A stretch of 64,000 nucleotides of DNA from Paraphoma chrysanthemicola (GCA_020744225.1 JAGMWG010000001.1:62001-126000), one strand, 5' to 3'; shown: positions 11,182-23,403, numbered from the stretch's first letter. The notes: generated by a model not told the origin, from the sequence alone. Program-made: numbers and translations.

Positions 11182-14100
11182 CTACAATGCCCTCATGTGG
11201 CTGCTCTCCGCCCTCGTGAGCGACATGACACGCTCATGCTCCGTCGCCTCCTGCTCCTTGAACCTCGAAATCAAGTCCATCGTGCTGCGCCGCACACTAA
11301 CGACGCTCTGCTCTTCACCCATAGCCTCATCGTCGGCCATGGAAACAAAACTGGGTCGCGCGCTGGCCCGACTCATGCGACTCATCTGGCTAGCGTTACG
11401 CGAGTGCTTAGCAGAGCTTGTGGTCATCATGTCCGAGCGTAATGATGCCCGCTTGCTCTCCATGGACTTGTGGGACCGACCGCCATATTCCTCCAAACCA
11501 AGGTCCGTGCTAGCGCGAGGGAACGACGGTATGCATGTTCCGTAGTAGACCGACCACACTCGAGCGCGATCGTGATCATGGTCCGCATCGCCCGCTCCAT
11601 CATGAAGCATCATGGCCTCGCTCAGGTTCGGTGCGGATGAGTTCCGGCGAGGGCGAAGCGTGGCCATGGAGTCGCCAACTGGCAATTCTCCACTGGTCTT
11701 CGCATCCTTATGACGTTCGCTGTGACGCCGGACGACTTGTTTGTCGCTCCGATGCTGGCGGCCGTCACTAGCGCCATCGGTACCGCCAGACATGAACACT
11801 TCAGGCAGCAGTTCCAATTCGGGATGCTCAAGGGTACCCCCAGAAGCGATTGAGCTGCGGTGACCGCGTCCATGCTGTCGAAACTCGGAGCTCGATGATT
11901 TGAATATGCCTGAATAGTAGTTCTTGATGAGCTTCCGGCCAAAGGTCATTGAGTGACTCTTGGCCATCTTCCCGCTCCCAACCTTCTTCTTGCGCTTCTT
12001 CTCGCCTGGCAAAAGAGGAGGCGAAGGTGTGCATTCGATGGGGTCGACCATGTCTTCGTCATAATCATTGTCTCTTGCCGACGCGAATCGAATGGCTGCT
12101 TCGAGAGCAAAGTCGCGAGTCTTAACGCGATCTGTCTTGCTCACAGACAAGGTGCGCTCGACACGCGTGTGCGACGGGTAGCGTCCCCAGGCGCCAACAA
12201 CAGCAGGGCTGTCCCCTTGCGTCTCAAATAGCATAGCGACCGCTTCACCTGCCCCGGCATCATGCTTGCCCACTGTAGCACTGCGACGAGTCATGAGTGT
12301 TGGCCGCTGCTCAGTCTCATGCGGCATGGACGATACGAGCATCGGCGCTGAGTATCGCTTGGGCGTGGTGGAGACTGCGGCAACGGGGTCAACGTCTTCG
12401 ATGACACTCGGCCGACGACCAGAAAAGCTACCGCTGCGTTCTCTGAAAGGACTTGCGTGCACGGCGAGCGACTTGTTCTTTGGAAGAAACATAGAAGCCT
12501 TCTCCTCCTGATGAGTCTTGAGCGCCTGGTCCCAAACGTGGTTGGCCCCCTTTTTCTTCCTATGCGCTTCTTGCTCAGATTGCAAGCTCGTCGTGGAACG
12601 CGAATGGCGACGCTCACGATTGGCAGGTACAGGCAGAGTGTCGAATACGCCATCTACCGCAACTTCGGGTGGACTAGATTGCAGATTGGCATCGCTCAAG
12701 CTTCTCATGCTGAGCCGCTTTGGGTTAAGAAACTTGATGATCGAAGTCGATGCTGCTATCTTCTTCTTGGGTGGGGATGGGCTGAACTCTTCGCGAAACT
12801 TGGACTTCTTAGTTTCAGCCACGCTGTTCTTCCGCGCCAGTGGTGCAGGCGCTGCGAGCAGTGATGTGTCTATGGACACCTCTTGTGCCGCCTCCATGCC
12901 TGTGATGCCGTATCGCTGAGCAGGGCGCGGCGTTTCTTCATTGTCTGTGGGGAAGGAATTTGATCGCCTTGGCTTCTTTACGTCGACGGAGGAATGGCTA
13001 AACGTGTGGTAGCCGGTCGCTGGGCGTGACAGGTTCACCATTGATCCGCCAAAGCTGTCAGGAGGACTCTGCGGCCTGCTTGAGTATATGGATGATGCGA
13101 CATCTGCAAGATCTCGCTCATTTGTCAGAACCTTACCCCATTTGCTAGGAACTTTCGAGCTATGGAAGCCTGAGCTGGACGTCTGCCGCTCATGTCGAGC
13201 GAGTTGTCGCTGTATATGCGAGCTACGACTCTGATCTGACACAGTGCGGTCTCGAAAGGGTCGCGGTGGCGTCGGCAATTCTGGAGCATCCGCAAGCTGG
13301 TCCCACGACAACAACGACCCCGAGCGGAGGTGGTGTGAGATCCGCATACTGTAGAGATGGACCGAACGACGAGGGTTGTCTTCTTCCTCATCCTTGGCTT
13401 CTTTATTAGCACCATCTTTGGAGCAGGGTTCGTTCTCTCGGAAGCCGCCACGGACAGAACTTGATGGTCGCGGACTAGTGATGGAGGTGGGCTGCTGAAC
13501 GCGGATCTCAACCGTGCGAGTTGTTGTAGACAAGCCAGCATCTTGGGATCTTAACTGCACTGTTTTGGATCGGATTTGCTCGGTGTTGGCCTTGGTATCG
13601 GTCTTGCCGGCATTGCAATCCGGATCGGCTGGTGTCTCAGACGACTTTAGACTAGCATGTTGCGGCGGCAGTGGAAATTGCGAGAGACGAAGGCTTTTGC
13701 TCATGACTGCAGACCACGGAACACCGTCCTGATCGTGGTTTGTCAGACTTGGTAATCTGAGTGGTGATATCGGTGAAGGTTTTGGGAGGCCCATCGAGGT
13801 AGCAGAATGGGATCGTCGAAGCTTGCGGTCGCGTTCAACTACACCTTCCGCACGCAGATTCGGCGTGCTGAAAACTTGAGTGAACCGTGCTGAGAGTGAC
13901 ATTGCTGGCGGTTTCTCGATCTGATACGACTCCACATTTCGTTTGCGCTCCATGCTGCCGCGGCCTTGATGTGCTGATTCTGGTGTCGATTTGCTAGAAT
14001 CGTCAGCGCGAGCAAATCTGGACGATTGCACAGCACTAACCTTGCAGTAGATGGAGACCACTCAACACTATGGATGCTGGGCCGCTTTCCGGGCGTCTTC

Positions 14101-14654
14101 TTGCCGATGTTCCTCGCAATGTCATCAAGCACCTCAGCGTCCGAATCGTAGCCACCCTCCGCCGGCCTCTTGTCGCTCAGTAGATCCTTCCGCAAATCGT
14201 CTTTTGTAATCCTGAGCTGCCGATTTGGCTCCTCGTGCTTGACTACGGTAGCAGACTCCATGATGTCACCCTTCTTGCCATTGGGGTTGGGTCCTAAGGC
14301 CTCTTTGTCTTTCTTGGACAAGTCCCGGGAGAATTTGCGTCTGATGATGGACCGCATGCTCGTCATCTTGTGGAGGCTATGAAGACTGATGATAGAAGGC
14401 TGGCTTGACCCCGCTCGTGAGCCCTTTTGGGGCGGCTTCGTTGCAGGGGCATGGTCCTGAGCGTTGTTGAAAATCTGACGAAGCTCGTGGAGTTCATCCG
14501 ACTGAGCGCTCGTGAAGCGAGAGCCGAGTGAGACTGTTGGCTTCGGTAGCAATGGCCGCGCTGCAGGTGTCGCTGCGCTCACACGGGCATTGGGCAACTC
14601 AGGTGAGTCGGAACGACCCTCTTCTTCTGCAGTGCAGCACAGCTTGGACGCCAT
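11182..14654 (-). CDS. Large Ser/Arg-rich, mostly disordered unknown protein
   Basis: Two exons on the minus strand, 14654-14041 and 13993-11182, joined by a 47-nt intron with donor gttagt and acceptor ttctag. The model gives 1141 aa in frame. The start MASKLC is chosen over an upstream in-frame Met because the upstream extension is His/Pro-rich and short. Composition is strongly Ser, Arg, Pro and Lys throughout, with many RRxS-like phosphorylation sites and no membrane span. A short basic region (SIIRRKFSRDL) lies near residue 110. A more ordered stretch (MTFGRKLIKNYYSGIF) lies in the C-terminal third. I recognise no enzymatic domain. Such proteins are often polarity, cytoskeletal or signalling scaffolds, but that is inference from composition alone. 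Confidence 0.75.
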
Positions 14655-15265
14655 GGTGAGGTGGCAATGATGAAGATGGAGTGGTCGAGTACCTTTCCGG
14701 GATGGGCTGGTGTTTGTTGACATAGAGCTTATCCAGCACGCGGTGCGACTGCCGTCTGTGGGAGCTGATTGAGCAGGTGCTCAATGCACATGTCGGAAGG
14801 AGCTGAGAGTTCAAATTGACTTTGACGAGCCCAACGGCATAAAAGCGTGCTGGAGTAGAAAAATTGACAATGCAAGCATGTGCGGCATATGGAGATGTCG
14901 GTGTTGCGCATCATGATATCTGAGGCATGCAATGCTCTGACCATGCGGAAAGCGCGTCCAGGCACTGAGTAGTCACGACGACCCAAAGTTCCTCGCGCTT
15001 GCCATTGTGGTGTACTGTCAGCGAGAGTCTACAAATTCGGATGAAGGCTGGTGTTTTAATGCGGCACGAGACATGGTACTTGTTTAGGGCGCCCTGGGCA
15101 ATGCGTTGGGTTGACTGGGAGGCGGTCTGGTGGAGAGCGAGGCCCGTATCAAAGGAGCAAAAAATGCTTCCTTATCGTATTCAGCGCGTTGGCATTCACT
15201 CGGTGGCTCATCACTCAGGCATGACTCTGTTGTTGGCTTGCAGTACGACTTCTGCATCCAGGGCT
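14655..15265. other. Promoter region of the disordered-protein gene
   Basis: Lies between the start of the 1141-aa gene and the stop of the adenylyltransferase-like gene, both on the minus strand. Nothing coding is supported. It should contain the promoter of the former and the 3' end of the latter. Confidence 0.4.
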
Positions 15266-16186
15266 TCAGCTCATCATCTTCTTGCCGCTAGCATCGTCGC
15301 TGTACAGCGCCTGATCCTTGATCCACGCGGCAACACCCTCGGTGCATAGCTCCCCCACCTCATCCCACCTGCTGTCCTTTGCGGCCGTCCTCACCCTTGT
15401 CGAGCTAACACCCACGCCCTTGTCCGCCTGCACCATATCGATCTGGTGGCCCCACGCTGGCTCAAACCCCGCATCCTTTTGTTCGCCGTCTCTCAACCGC
15501 TGTAAATATTGTTGCTGCTCCTCAACCGTGCCAAACTCGCTCGATGACGCGTCTGTTGGGTCGGTCGGGCGCTGGGTGACGCGCAACTTGTGGCCAGCGG
15601 TGAAAAAGGGCTCAAGCGCGGAGAGGGGCGGACTGTGCTTTGGGTAGTATTTGGGGTTGCAGAAGCGGATCAGCGTGTCGTAGCCGACCAGGTGGACATG
15701 GATCGGGTTGGACGAGTAGAAGGGAGGGGTGGTCTCGGCGATGGCGGTGGACTTGTCAGTATAGTACGGTTCTTTAGTGAGGCCAATGTCTATGGAAATG
15801 TCTGCGACGTCTGCTGTCTGTGACGCCTCAGTCTCTTTCAGGCGGCGCGACAGATCCTCAGCGAAGACGGTCATCAAGGCGATGCGCTGCACGAAGCTGG
15901 CGGGGCTCGGCGCCTTGTCCGCATTGTGGGTGCTGAAGAGCAGCAGCAGCCTATATGGGGCTTTCTCTGCGGGCGCATGCTGCTTCAGCGCCGAGGCAGC
16001 AAGCGTGAGGTGCGCTATCGACGGCGGGTTGAAGGACGAGTCGAGGATGTACAGCGTGCGCGGTTGTGTATTCGAAGCGTTGACTGTCCGCACTACGCGG
16101 AACTTTGCCGGCGAGGACGTAAAGGACTGCAGCGCAGACTCGAGGTCTGGCAGCATCGCTCGCACTGAGGCTATCCGGGAAGCCAT
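15266..16186 (-). CDS. Nicotinamide/nicotinate mononucleotide adenylyltransferase-like protein
   Basis: Uninterrupted frame of 306 aa from the ATG at 16186 (MASRIASV). A nucleotidyltransferase fold is indicated by the N-terminal motif ILDSSFNPPSIAHLTLA (about residues 49-65), equivalent to the (T/H)xGH-type ATP-binding signature. The C-terminal GVGVSSTRVRTA matches the ISSTxxR motif that binds ATP phosphates. The spacing is right for the small fungal NMNAT-like family that includes yeast Pof1. The expected reaction is adenylyl transfer from ATP to NMN or nicotinate mononucleotide in NAD synthesis or salvage. It has no signal peptide or membrane span, so it is probably cytosolic or nuclear. 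The first motif histidine is shifted relative to canonical GxxH, so activity should not be assumed. Confidence 0.85.
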   Translation of the reverse strand: MASRIASVRAMLPDLESALQSFTSSPAKFRVVRTVNASNTQPRTLYILDSSFNPPSIAHLTLAASALKQHAPAEKAPYRLLLLFSTHNADKAPSPASFVQRIALMTVFAEDLSRRLKETEASQTADVADISIDIGLTKEPYYTDKSTAIAETTPPFYSSNPIHVHLVGYDTLIRFCNPKYYPKHSPPLSALEPFFTAGHKLRVTQRPTDPTDASSSEFGTVEEQQQYLQRLRDGEQKDAGFEPAWGHQIDMVQADKGVGVSSTRVRTAAKDSRWDEVGELCTEGVAAWIKDQALYSDDASGKKMMS

Positions 16187-16440
16187 TTCAGCCAATGTGA
16201 GCCTAGGTTCGTGGTTGCGAAGCTCAACTTAGCTTGGTGGACTGCATCTTGCGGGGTGCGTCATCGGGCATCGCGGGCCATCCTCGGCTCCACCTCCTCA
16301 CCCGAAGGTCTCGTGTTGTCCTCCACACCGTCGCTGTGTCTTCACATCAGCAAATGTTGTCGTCGAATCGTATATCAGCTTGTGGTCGTCGCACCTCCAG
16401 AGCGGCCAAGCCTCCATCCTCGGAGCCTCGTAAATCGAGC

Positions 16441-17283
16441 TCAAAACGAACAGGTGACCATGACGACCACCAAGAACAGCGCCATTGCCAATATGCCAAA
16501 CGCTAACGATCTTCTCGATGGCTCATGTGCCCTCTGTTTATCCATCGAACACTTCTTTTGCTCAACTCTGTGCCTCCATCGTCGAAACCACCAATGCTTC
16601 TGCCCACCTTCCACACTTCTCCACCCATCTATACCATCACTCCAATACCGGTCTTCCTCCTCGTCACTCTCGTAGCACAGGTCTTCCTTCCAACTACTCA
16701 ATTCGCGACACATGACATCGATCTCCATGCCTGGACAAACTCGCGCATCCCAGTCACCTCCACATATCGGCAATTCCTCTCTGGTGTCCCACAGCTCCTC
16801 CACTAAAATCCCATCGTCTTCGAGGTTCAGCAGGAGGCCCTCTACGCTTTCCCATGTTCTGTAATCTTCGTACTGGACGGCTTTTGTGCATGCCTGCTCT
16901 CCGAACCAGAAGTTGAGAATAACTGGATCCCTCCGCGCGTGACTGGTACCTGGCAACGTGCCTGCTGTGCATTTGCTCTCGAGTTCGATGATCTCGCAGA
17001 CCGATAGAGCGGAGTCCACCCGCACTTCGTGGTTGATTTCAGCGAGTGCGATGAAGCGATGTGGTTGTTGCTTTAGCGAGGTTGAGATCCAGCTGGGTAA
17101 GTATCGAGACGGAGCGCAAACCTCAGGGGCGATTTGCGGCCGCCGTGCTGGACAGTGTTCCAAATTCTTGACATTTCCGTTCCTGAAAAGGGGGATTAAA
17201 TGCATCCTCCCACCATTGCGATTCTCCATGCCATCAGACGTTCGACTGCCCGCGCTACCCTTCACTTTTTCGAGTCCGGTCAT
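16441..17283 (-). CDS. Unknown protein with C-terminal membrane anchor
   Basis: Frame of 280 aa from an ATG at 17283; a second in-frame Met (MENRNGG) lies 18 codons on, and a short upstream exon cannot be excluded. The middle is ordinary soluble sequence rich in Glu and Trp (FWFGEQACTKAVQYEDYRTW, then LLLNLEDDGILVEELW). The end is a basic stretch followed by a single hydrophobic segment (LAFGILAMALFLVVVMV) and only three residues after it, which makes a typical tail anchor. The YEDYRTW and DDGILVEELW pattern resembles segments of large fungus-specific families of uncharacterised cytosolic proteins. I do not recognise a function. The protein is likely inserted post-translationally into the ER or another membrane, facing the cytosol. 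Confidence 0.55.
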   Translation of the reverse strand: MTGLEKVKGSAGSRTSDGMENRNGGRMHLIPLFRNGNVKNLEHCPARRPQIAPEVCAPSRYLPSWISTSLKQQPHRFIALAEINHEVRVDSALSVCEIIELESKCTAGTLPGTSHARRDPVILNFWFGEQACTKAVQYEDYRTWESVEGLLLNLEDDGILVEELWDTREELPICGGDWDARVCPGMEIDVMCRELSSWKEDLCYESDEEEDRYWSDGIDGWRSVEGGQKHWWFRRWRHRVEQKKCSMDKQRAHEPSRRSLAFGILAMALFLVVVMVTCSF

Positions 17284-17932
17284 TCGCAACGCTCCTCCAA
17301 CACCGGGGACAGCGTCAAAAAGTGCATTTTCTTTGTTAACAATAATGCTACGTGGCTCTCATTCAACTCAGAGTCATTCCAGTAGCGCATGTGAGATCGA
17401 CAGAACCTTATTCGCCTTGGCTCGTGGTTGCACGAACCCTCCGCGTCGAATCTGCCTCGTAGCACTGACTCCTCAACAATAAAGAAGTCACATCACAATT
17501 CTACGGGCCGACAGAAGCAGGTGATACCCGTGTAGATCTATGATCGAGTGCACGGTGGCTGGCTATTACACGAACAACGGTACATCTTCGGTTCGCTATA
17601 TGCATGTTGTATGCCTAGAACGTCGCATCCAGGCCATGTACACGGTATACGCAGTACCACGGTACAAAACGCTTCTGAAATTTCCATAATATGAATTACT
17701 AATCGTACAGTCTATAGTCTTTATGATGCCGACACTTTAATACTCATGGTCGTGTTCGCATACTAGCCGGTCCGGACATTACCGCAAGCCACAATAGTGA
17801 CTGCCAACTCGACAAACCTTCAAGGCATTGATAACCAACTCTATCATTCTATTCCAGATTACTCAAAACCAGAACTGCCATCAAGCAGTCCCGGATCCAG
17901 CTCGGATGACATGGGCGATGCGACTTGTCTCC
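17284..17932. other. Intergenic region
   Basis: About 650 bp upstream of the tail-anchored protein gene and downstream of the MFS gene. AT content rises around 17600-17850. No gene is seen. Confidence 0.4.
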
Positions 17933-20125
17933 TTAAATCGCAAACTTAGATCTCGCTCGCAGCTTGGCACCATAACGCCAAAGCAAGTACATCCCGATCT
18001 GTTGCTCGTCAGTATATCTTCCTGCATTTTGAAGGGATTTTTCACGTACGATGCCAATCACGCTTAGTCCGCCGAGGATGCTGATCCCCTTCCCGATACC
18101 CATGTCGACGTACATTGGCCGCGAGAACAACACGGCACCGAATGCGAACAGCGACCGACAAAAGTCGTTGCCAGCGAAGAGCGACGCAGCGTACTGCGGG
18201 TAGGACATTGGTACGTATGCTGTTAAGAGGTTAGTGCGATGCCCAAGCATAAGAGTTGGGATGACTTACTGAATATACACTGCAGTAGAATGAAGCAGCT
18301 CGCACTATAAATGGTGATTCCAATCACGCCCACAATCCAATGTATACTCGCCTTCGCCGTCCACCCAAACAAGAACAACCCGACCGTCGGCCCAACGCTC
18401 GCGAAGATGGCCGGGACAAGCCTATGTTCCTGCTCCCTTAACCCTCTCTTCATGATATCCGGAATAAGATACCATTTCAAATAACTGAAATGTATCGCAA
18501 CCGCAATCAAACATCCCACAATGATACACGTGAATACAATACTCGTCTCGCCAATGTTAAACCCGTATATCTCCGGGTACACTAGCGCAAACACCTCGAA
18601 GAAAGAGTAGTATATCCCATACGTCAGCGCCGTATACAAGTTCACAAATAATATGGCGGGATCCTTGATGCAGATCTCAATCGGCTTGATGATGGCATCG
18701 AGCAACATGGCTCCAAATGTCATTCCTTTGTTGTCCACTTCGGTTTGGCTGCGGATCCGCTCATTTCCTGTCAATTTCCGCAACCGCTCCGCGCGGTGTA
18801 GGAGGATGGTCGTGGGCTGTGTTTCGGGTAGAAAGAAGAGGAATAAGATAAATACTGGGCCCGCCATCCAGAGAATCTCCCATTGCGAGAAGCGCCAGTT
18901 GAGCGCGGGGACAGAGAAGCCGGAGAGCAAGGGTCCGATCGCAGGGGCAGCGAACGCGGCAACGACCCACAAGGCCAGTGGGTAGGGCAGGTACAAGAGC
19001 GAATACAGGTCCTAAAACGTTTAGGTCAGCGTGTGTATTGGGGTCATCGAGAGCTAGGGTTATACATACCCCCATACTCGCGCCTCCACTCGCCAAGCAC
19101 GGCGATCCGAACAATCCAAGCAAGAACCGCAAGACCATCAAGCCGCCGAAATTATCGACCAGCGACGCTGGAACCGCGAGAATGACATAAATTGCAAATG
19201 TCGCGACGTACGGTACATTTCGTCCAAACTGCGGGACTAAAATCAACGTCAGCGCATGGTTCCAGCATCTTTGCCATCCCCATCACAAAAATGAAGCAGA
19301 AATACAAGCTGTCAAGGGAAAAGTGGGTGGCAACATACCTTCACTCAACGGCGAGAAAACCAACGGCCCAATCCCATACCCCAACACATACAGCGCCAAC
19401 CCCAAACTCGCCTTGAAATCCCCGACCCCGAACCGCTCTTTAACCGCGGGGATACTACTCACGTAAATACTACTACTCGCATACACGACAAACGTATACG
19501 CGCAGATCAAGAACGCTGTCCATGCTTTTTTGACTTGCGACCAGTTCTGCGGATCCGACGCGTCGGCGGACGTGTACCATGTTACCAGGATGTGGTTGCT
19601 GGATGTAAGCGTCGGAGCGATGGGGATTGCTGAGGGGTGGGTGGGGTGGTGGTGGGATGTATGCTGTGACAAGGTACGGGATTTGGTGAGTTGGAGTGCG
19701 AGAGCGCGTTCTTCGCGTAAGCGTTCAGGTGTATACTGTTGTGTCGTTATGCGTACGATACTCGCCGCATCTACTGTGGAGCCGGTGCGCTCGATATCAG
19801 ACGTCGACGACGAAGAGTCGTGCGAGTGTGTTTTGGATATGTCTGGGAAGTCGAGGGGTGGGGTGTGGACGGCGAGGGGGTCGTCTTTTTCGTCATCGGG
19901 GACGTGTTGGTGAGGTGGTGTTGTTGGCGCGATTTCTAGGTCGTTTTGTTTCGAGGTTGGGAAGGGTGTGGTGTAGCCTGGTGCGGTGAAGTTGGGGAGT
20001 TCTTCGGGGTATTGGAGGATGCGATTATTGGTGATATAGCGGAGGATCTGGCCGAATGCTGCATCGCGAATGACTTCCTTGATGCCTTGCATTCTGGATG
20101 CTGGTTGTGAGGATGACAACGCCAT
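17933..20125 (-). CDS. DHA1-family MFS multidrug transporter (FLR1/MDR1-like)
   Basis: Four exons, 20125-19339, 19236-19070, 19011-18270 and 18219-17933, give 660 aa in frame. The N-terminal signature (AFGQILRY, then LQYPEELP) is typical of the DHA1 subgroup containing yeast FLR1 and Candida MDR1. A long Ser/Thr/His-rich cytoplasmic N-terminus follows, then DPQNWSQVKKAW immediately before the first span. The twelve-span core includes PLSEVPQFGRNVPY (MFS loop 2-3 motif, assembled across intron 1), RFLLGLFGSPCLASGGASMGD (motif C-like region) and FLPET after the sixth span. The family exports drugs, fungicides and metabolites by proton antiport at the plasma membrane. The substrate is unknown. 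The next gene is a broken amidase, so no pathway can be inferred from context. Confidence 0.9.
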
Positions 20126-21606
20126 GGTATTCTTTTCTGCTAGGTATTGGACTGGGCTTGTTGATCCACCTCCTCGTCTGGAGGTAGAACATATACATTT
20201 CCACCACGGAGCATCTTGGTTATCAATCTATCCGCTCCGTAACGGACACATCGGCCCAAACGCACTTCGATGACAAAAGGCCTGCTCACAAAGCACATGC
20301 ATACCATTCCCTGATGTCGTCTTCATGGTGTCTTACGAACCGCTATCAAAGCAACCACATCTCAGCCACGCGAACCCAAAGTCTGCATCGCTTACTACTG
20401 TGATTGGGCGGCACATGCATCCTCTTCGAGGTCTAGCATCAAGCACGCGAACGCACGTAGCGCGCGAGAGCCCGAATCACCGTACGCCCACTGGAAAAAA
20501 GCTTCTTTGTACGTCTCTGCATACACAGCGTCAGCAATCTCGAGCGTCTGATTTGTGATCGGTCGTAGCGCGACCAATCATGATGTGCGAGGCGCCGGAC
20601 TTGGCGGAATGAGTTCAGTAATCGTGCCCGCGGCATGTCACGTGTTGGGGGCTTGGCGTAGTTGTTCACTGGTGCTATCAAGGTAATTCAAATTGCGAAC
20701 AGGCTACGTATTGTGTTGAGAACAGCGCTTATGTGAGACTGAAGAGTCATCGTGTCAAAGGGCGTGGAGCGGAGTGAATGTTAATGGTCGGCAGTGGCGT
20801 ATGTGACTGAGTAACCGTGCGTGTATGCCGAAGGCTCGGAGGAACTCTTGCAACTTGGGTCAGTTATATACGAACGAGAGTATTTGGAGAGAGAAGAAAT
20901 GATTTTGTGGCTGCAATACGGGCAGCCGCTTGGGTCGTTCTTGTTGTGTATTGCCTTGATGTGTACTGCACGCAATACGTAGGTAGTTAAGACTCTCAAA
21001 GCATCATCACGATGGTGTATCGTTGTTCAACTAAGCGAGAGTATTTTGAAGTATAACTATCAGAATGAAGGCGTGGTAGTAAGGTCTCACCCCATAGGTA
21101 TTTGACGGTAGTCTCTGAGATTTCGCCCAGCCATCAAACTTTGTAACATAGTCGAGTAGCTTTTGCCGTCATGATACCGTTGGGAAATAAATCAGGCTCT
21201 AGATGCGCCTGACGCACAAGAGCTATACGAAGATTAGTCAGAGACAGGACCTTCCTCTTTCGAGAAACGTACTCACGTGTGCCGCGACCTATAGCCATCG
21301 TTAACCATCATTTCTTTCGTTGGATTAGGAAGGACATCCAGATACTCTATCTGTGATGCTTTTCCATACCATCGAGCTTTTGGGATTGAGATACGTAAGA
21401 CAAGAGTACAATGACGACATTGACAGATTTCAAGCCGACCGATCAGAAAACATCCGAGTTCGAATAAGGCAGACTTGAGACTGGGACAGCCAGTATACTG
21501 GCGTACTGAGACTCATTAGGAAAAATTCCTGCAGTATCAATTACGTATTCTCAATTCCCCCTCTACTCCCTTCTTCCCGGTTTATGTCTCATCAATTCAC
21601 TCCGTC
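20126..21606. other. Intergenic region with possible gene remnant
   Basis: Mostly non-coding sequence between the MFS start and the amidase relic. Around 20990-21300 the minus strand shows an intron-like block (donor gtgagt at 21276, acceptor tatag ending at 21223) and open sequence on both sides. I treat this as a possible decayed gene and discuss it as a finding. The rest shows nothing. Confidence 0.35.
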
Positions 21607-23109
21607 CTACACCTCTACCCGCTCCGCACTCAGAACATTCCCAATCTCCGTCCTCGGCTCCAGATACGGCTCCAACCTCTCTCTCACCCTCATCACCCTC
21701 TCAATCAAATCACCGACCCTCAACACATCCTCATCCCTTCCACTCCCTCCGAACACATACACCGAGAACGGAATGCCCGGCGCAACGTTCACTAGCCCAT
21801 TCTTCCCGGCAACGTTACGGGTTGGATACTCTTCTTTAGGACAGGCTTTGGTAAAGTCGATGAGGTCTTGGAGGTCGGTGATGTTGTTGGGGTTGCTGCG
21901 TAAAGAGGAAAGATATTTGTTGATTGCGAGTTTCATGTCTGTGTCGAGTACGATTTGCTTTTCTTCGACGGTGAGGTTCTCATATTCGTCCGCACCGGTG
22001 GTGACGATATTGCGTACCAGGGTGGCACCAGCACTCTTGAGAACACTGAGGACGATTTAGAAAGACTCGTACTTCGCGCCGTGCATGGTCTTGATATCGT
22101 TGAGTTGCCAAGGAATACCGACACGTATGCCAGCCAAGCCGAGATTCAAGCATACTGGGCTGATGTCTTGTACCAGCTTGGGCTTTGTCGCAGCATCGCG
22201 ATGTTGGCTTTGGTGTGCAATCTCAAGCGCCACAGACATAGCATCAGCCACCGTCCTTGCAAGAACCCCAACGGTGTCTTGTCTTTCCGAAGCATGGATG
22301 ATTCCTTCAGATGGTATAAAGTTGCAGGTTGGCTTGAACCCGATAACGCCGGATCGCTCCGCGGGCGAAACTATGGAGTAACATGTCTACAATATCAGAC
22401 TATCAGAAACTGATTTCATGAAGAGGTTGAGTACTAGACTTGCCTCCGTGCCAATAGCAGCAACACACAATCCAAGCGCTACAGCAATTGCGCATCCTCC
22501 ACTGCTCCCACTGGCTTTCATCTCCGGATAGAAAATACCCTTGGATTATCCGCCACGCGGTGACCAGCCTGAGCAACCACTCGTTGAGCGAAAGCCAGAC
22601 CATTCGGCCATGTTTGCCTTGCCAAGGACAATAGCAGCTGCATCACGAAGTGCAGTAACGACGGCAGCTTCTTTTGGAGGCTTTGCGCCGACGAGTGCAA
22701 GTGAGCCACATGTTGTCTCCGTGCCATCGAGGGTGGGAATATTGTCTTTGAGTAAAATGGGGACGCCGTGAAGTGGTCCCCGTGGACCGCGGGCCTTGTA
22801 CTCTAAATCAAGTAGCCGTGCGTCTTCCTCGATGTGCGAATTCAGTTCGATAACAGCGTGGAACTCGTCATTGACTTGATCGACTCTGGCTAACAGTGCG
22901 CGGATTAGATCTTCGCTGGTAAATCGCCCGTGACCCGGCCTGTGTACTAAATCTGTCAAAGTCGTATGGCGAAGTGATGGCATTGATTGGATGCTTGTGG
23001 GGTCATATTCGCTGGACACATGTGTTGTCATTGTTAGCATAAGAATGTTTAGTTCTGTCATCGTGGCAAGCACTGAAAAAGATTTTATCATGGCGACAAT
23101 GGCCATCAT
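21607..23109 (-). pseudogene. Amidase-signature family gene, disrupted
   Basis: Relic of an amidase (Ser-Ser-Lys hydrolase that cleaves amides). The N-terminal part keeps GPLHGVPILLKDNI, which contains the catalytic Lys, and ends WSPRGG, followed by an in-frame TAA (22546-22548). Directly after the stop the same frame continues with the signature KASGSSGGCAIAVALG, then GTE. A 57-nt GC-AG intron (22443-22387) joins this to TCYSIVSPAERSGVIGFKP. A second in-frame TAA lies at 22057-22059, followed by frame-consistent KSAGATLV. Near 21810 the sequence jumps from PKEEYPTRNV to GKNGLVNVAPGIPF. From family knowledge a long segment before the PGIPF region is missing. About 480 codons remain, against the usual 500-560. 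With two stops and a deletion, no full-length enzyme can be made. Confidence 0.85.
22387..22443 (-). other. GC-AG intron in the amidase relic
   Basis: Donor gcaagt, acceptor ttgtag, 57 nt. Removing it restores the conserved GTE-TCYS junction in phase 0. GC donors are a known minor class of U2 introns. Confidence 0.6.
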
Positions 23110-23403
23110 GGAAGGTTAGGTGGCTTCACGTAGGGGAAAGACCGGGAGAACGGTAAGGATGGAAGTATGCATGGAGTGCACCTGTGAGTGTGGCACTACA
23201 AACCATAAGAAGGCTTCGACACGGTGAAGGATATTCGTGCTTCATTGCCGCACTCTGCTGGCTCCTGTAAATGCTGTATGATATTCAAAGCCGCCCATCC
23301 TGAAAGAAACTCCCGATGATATGCGGAATGCAACAATGCGCCGGCCGTGAAAGTATCGTTAAAGTCGTTGGCAACGTGACAGCCCAATGTGTGAACACGT
23401 TCT

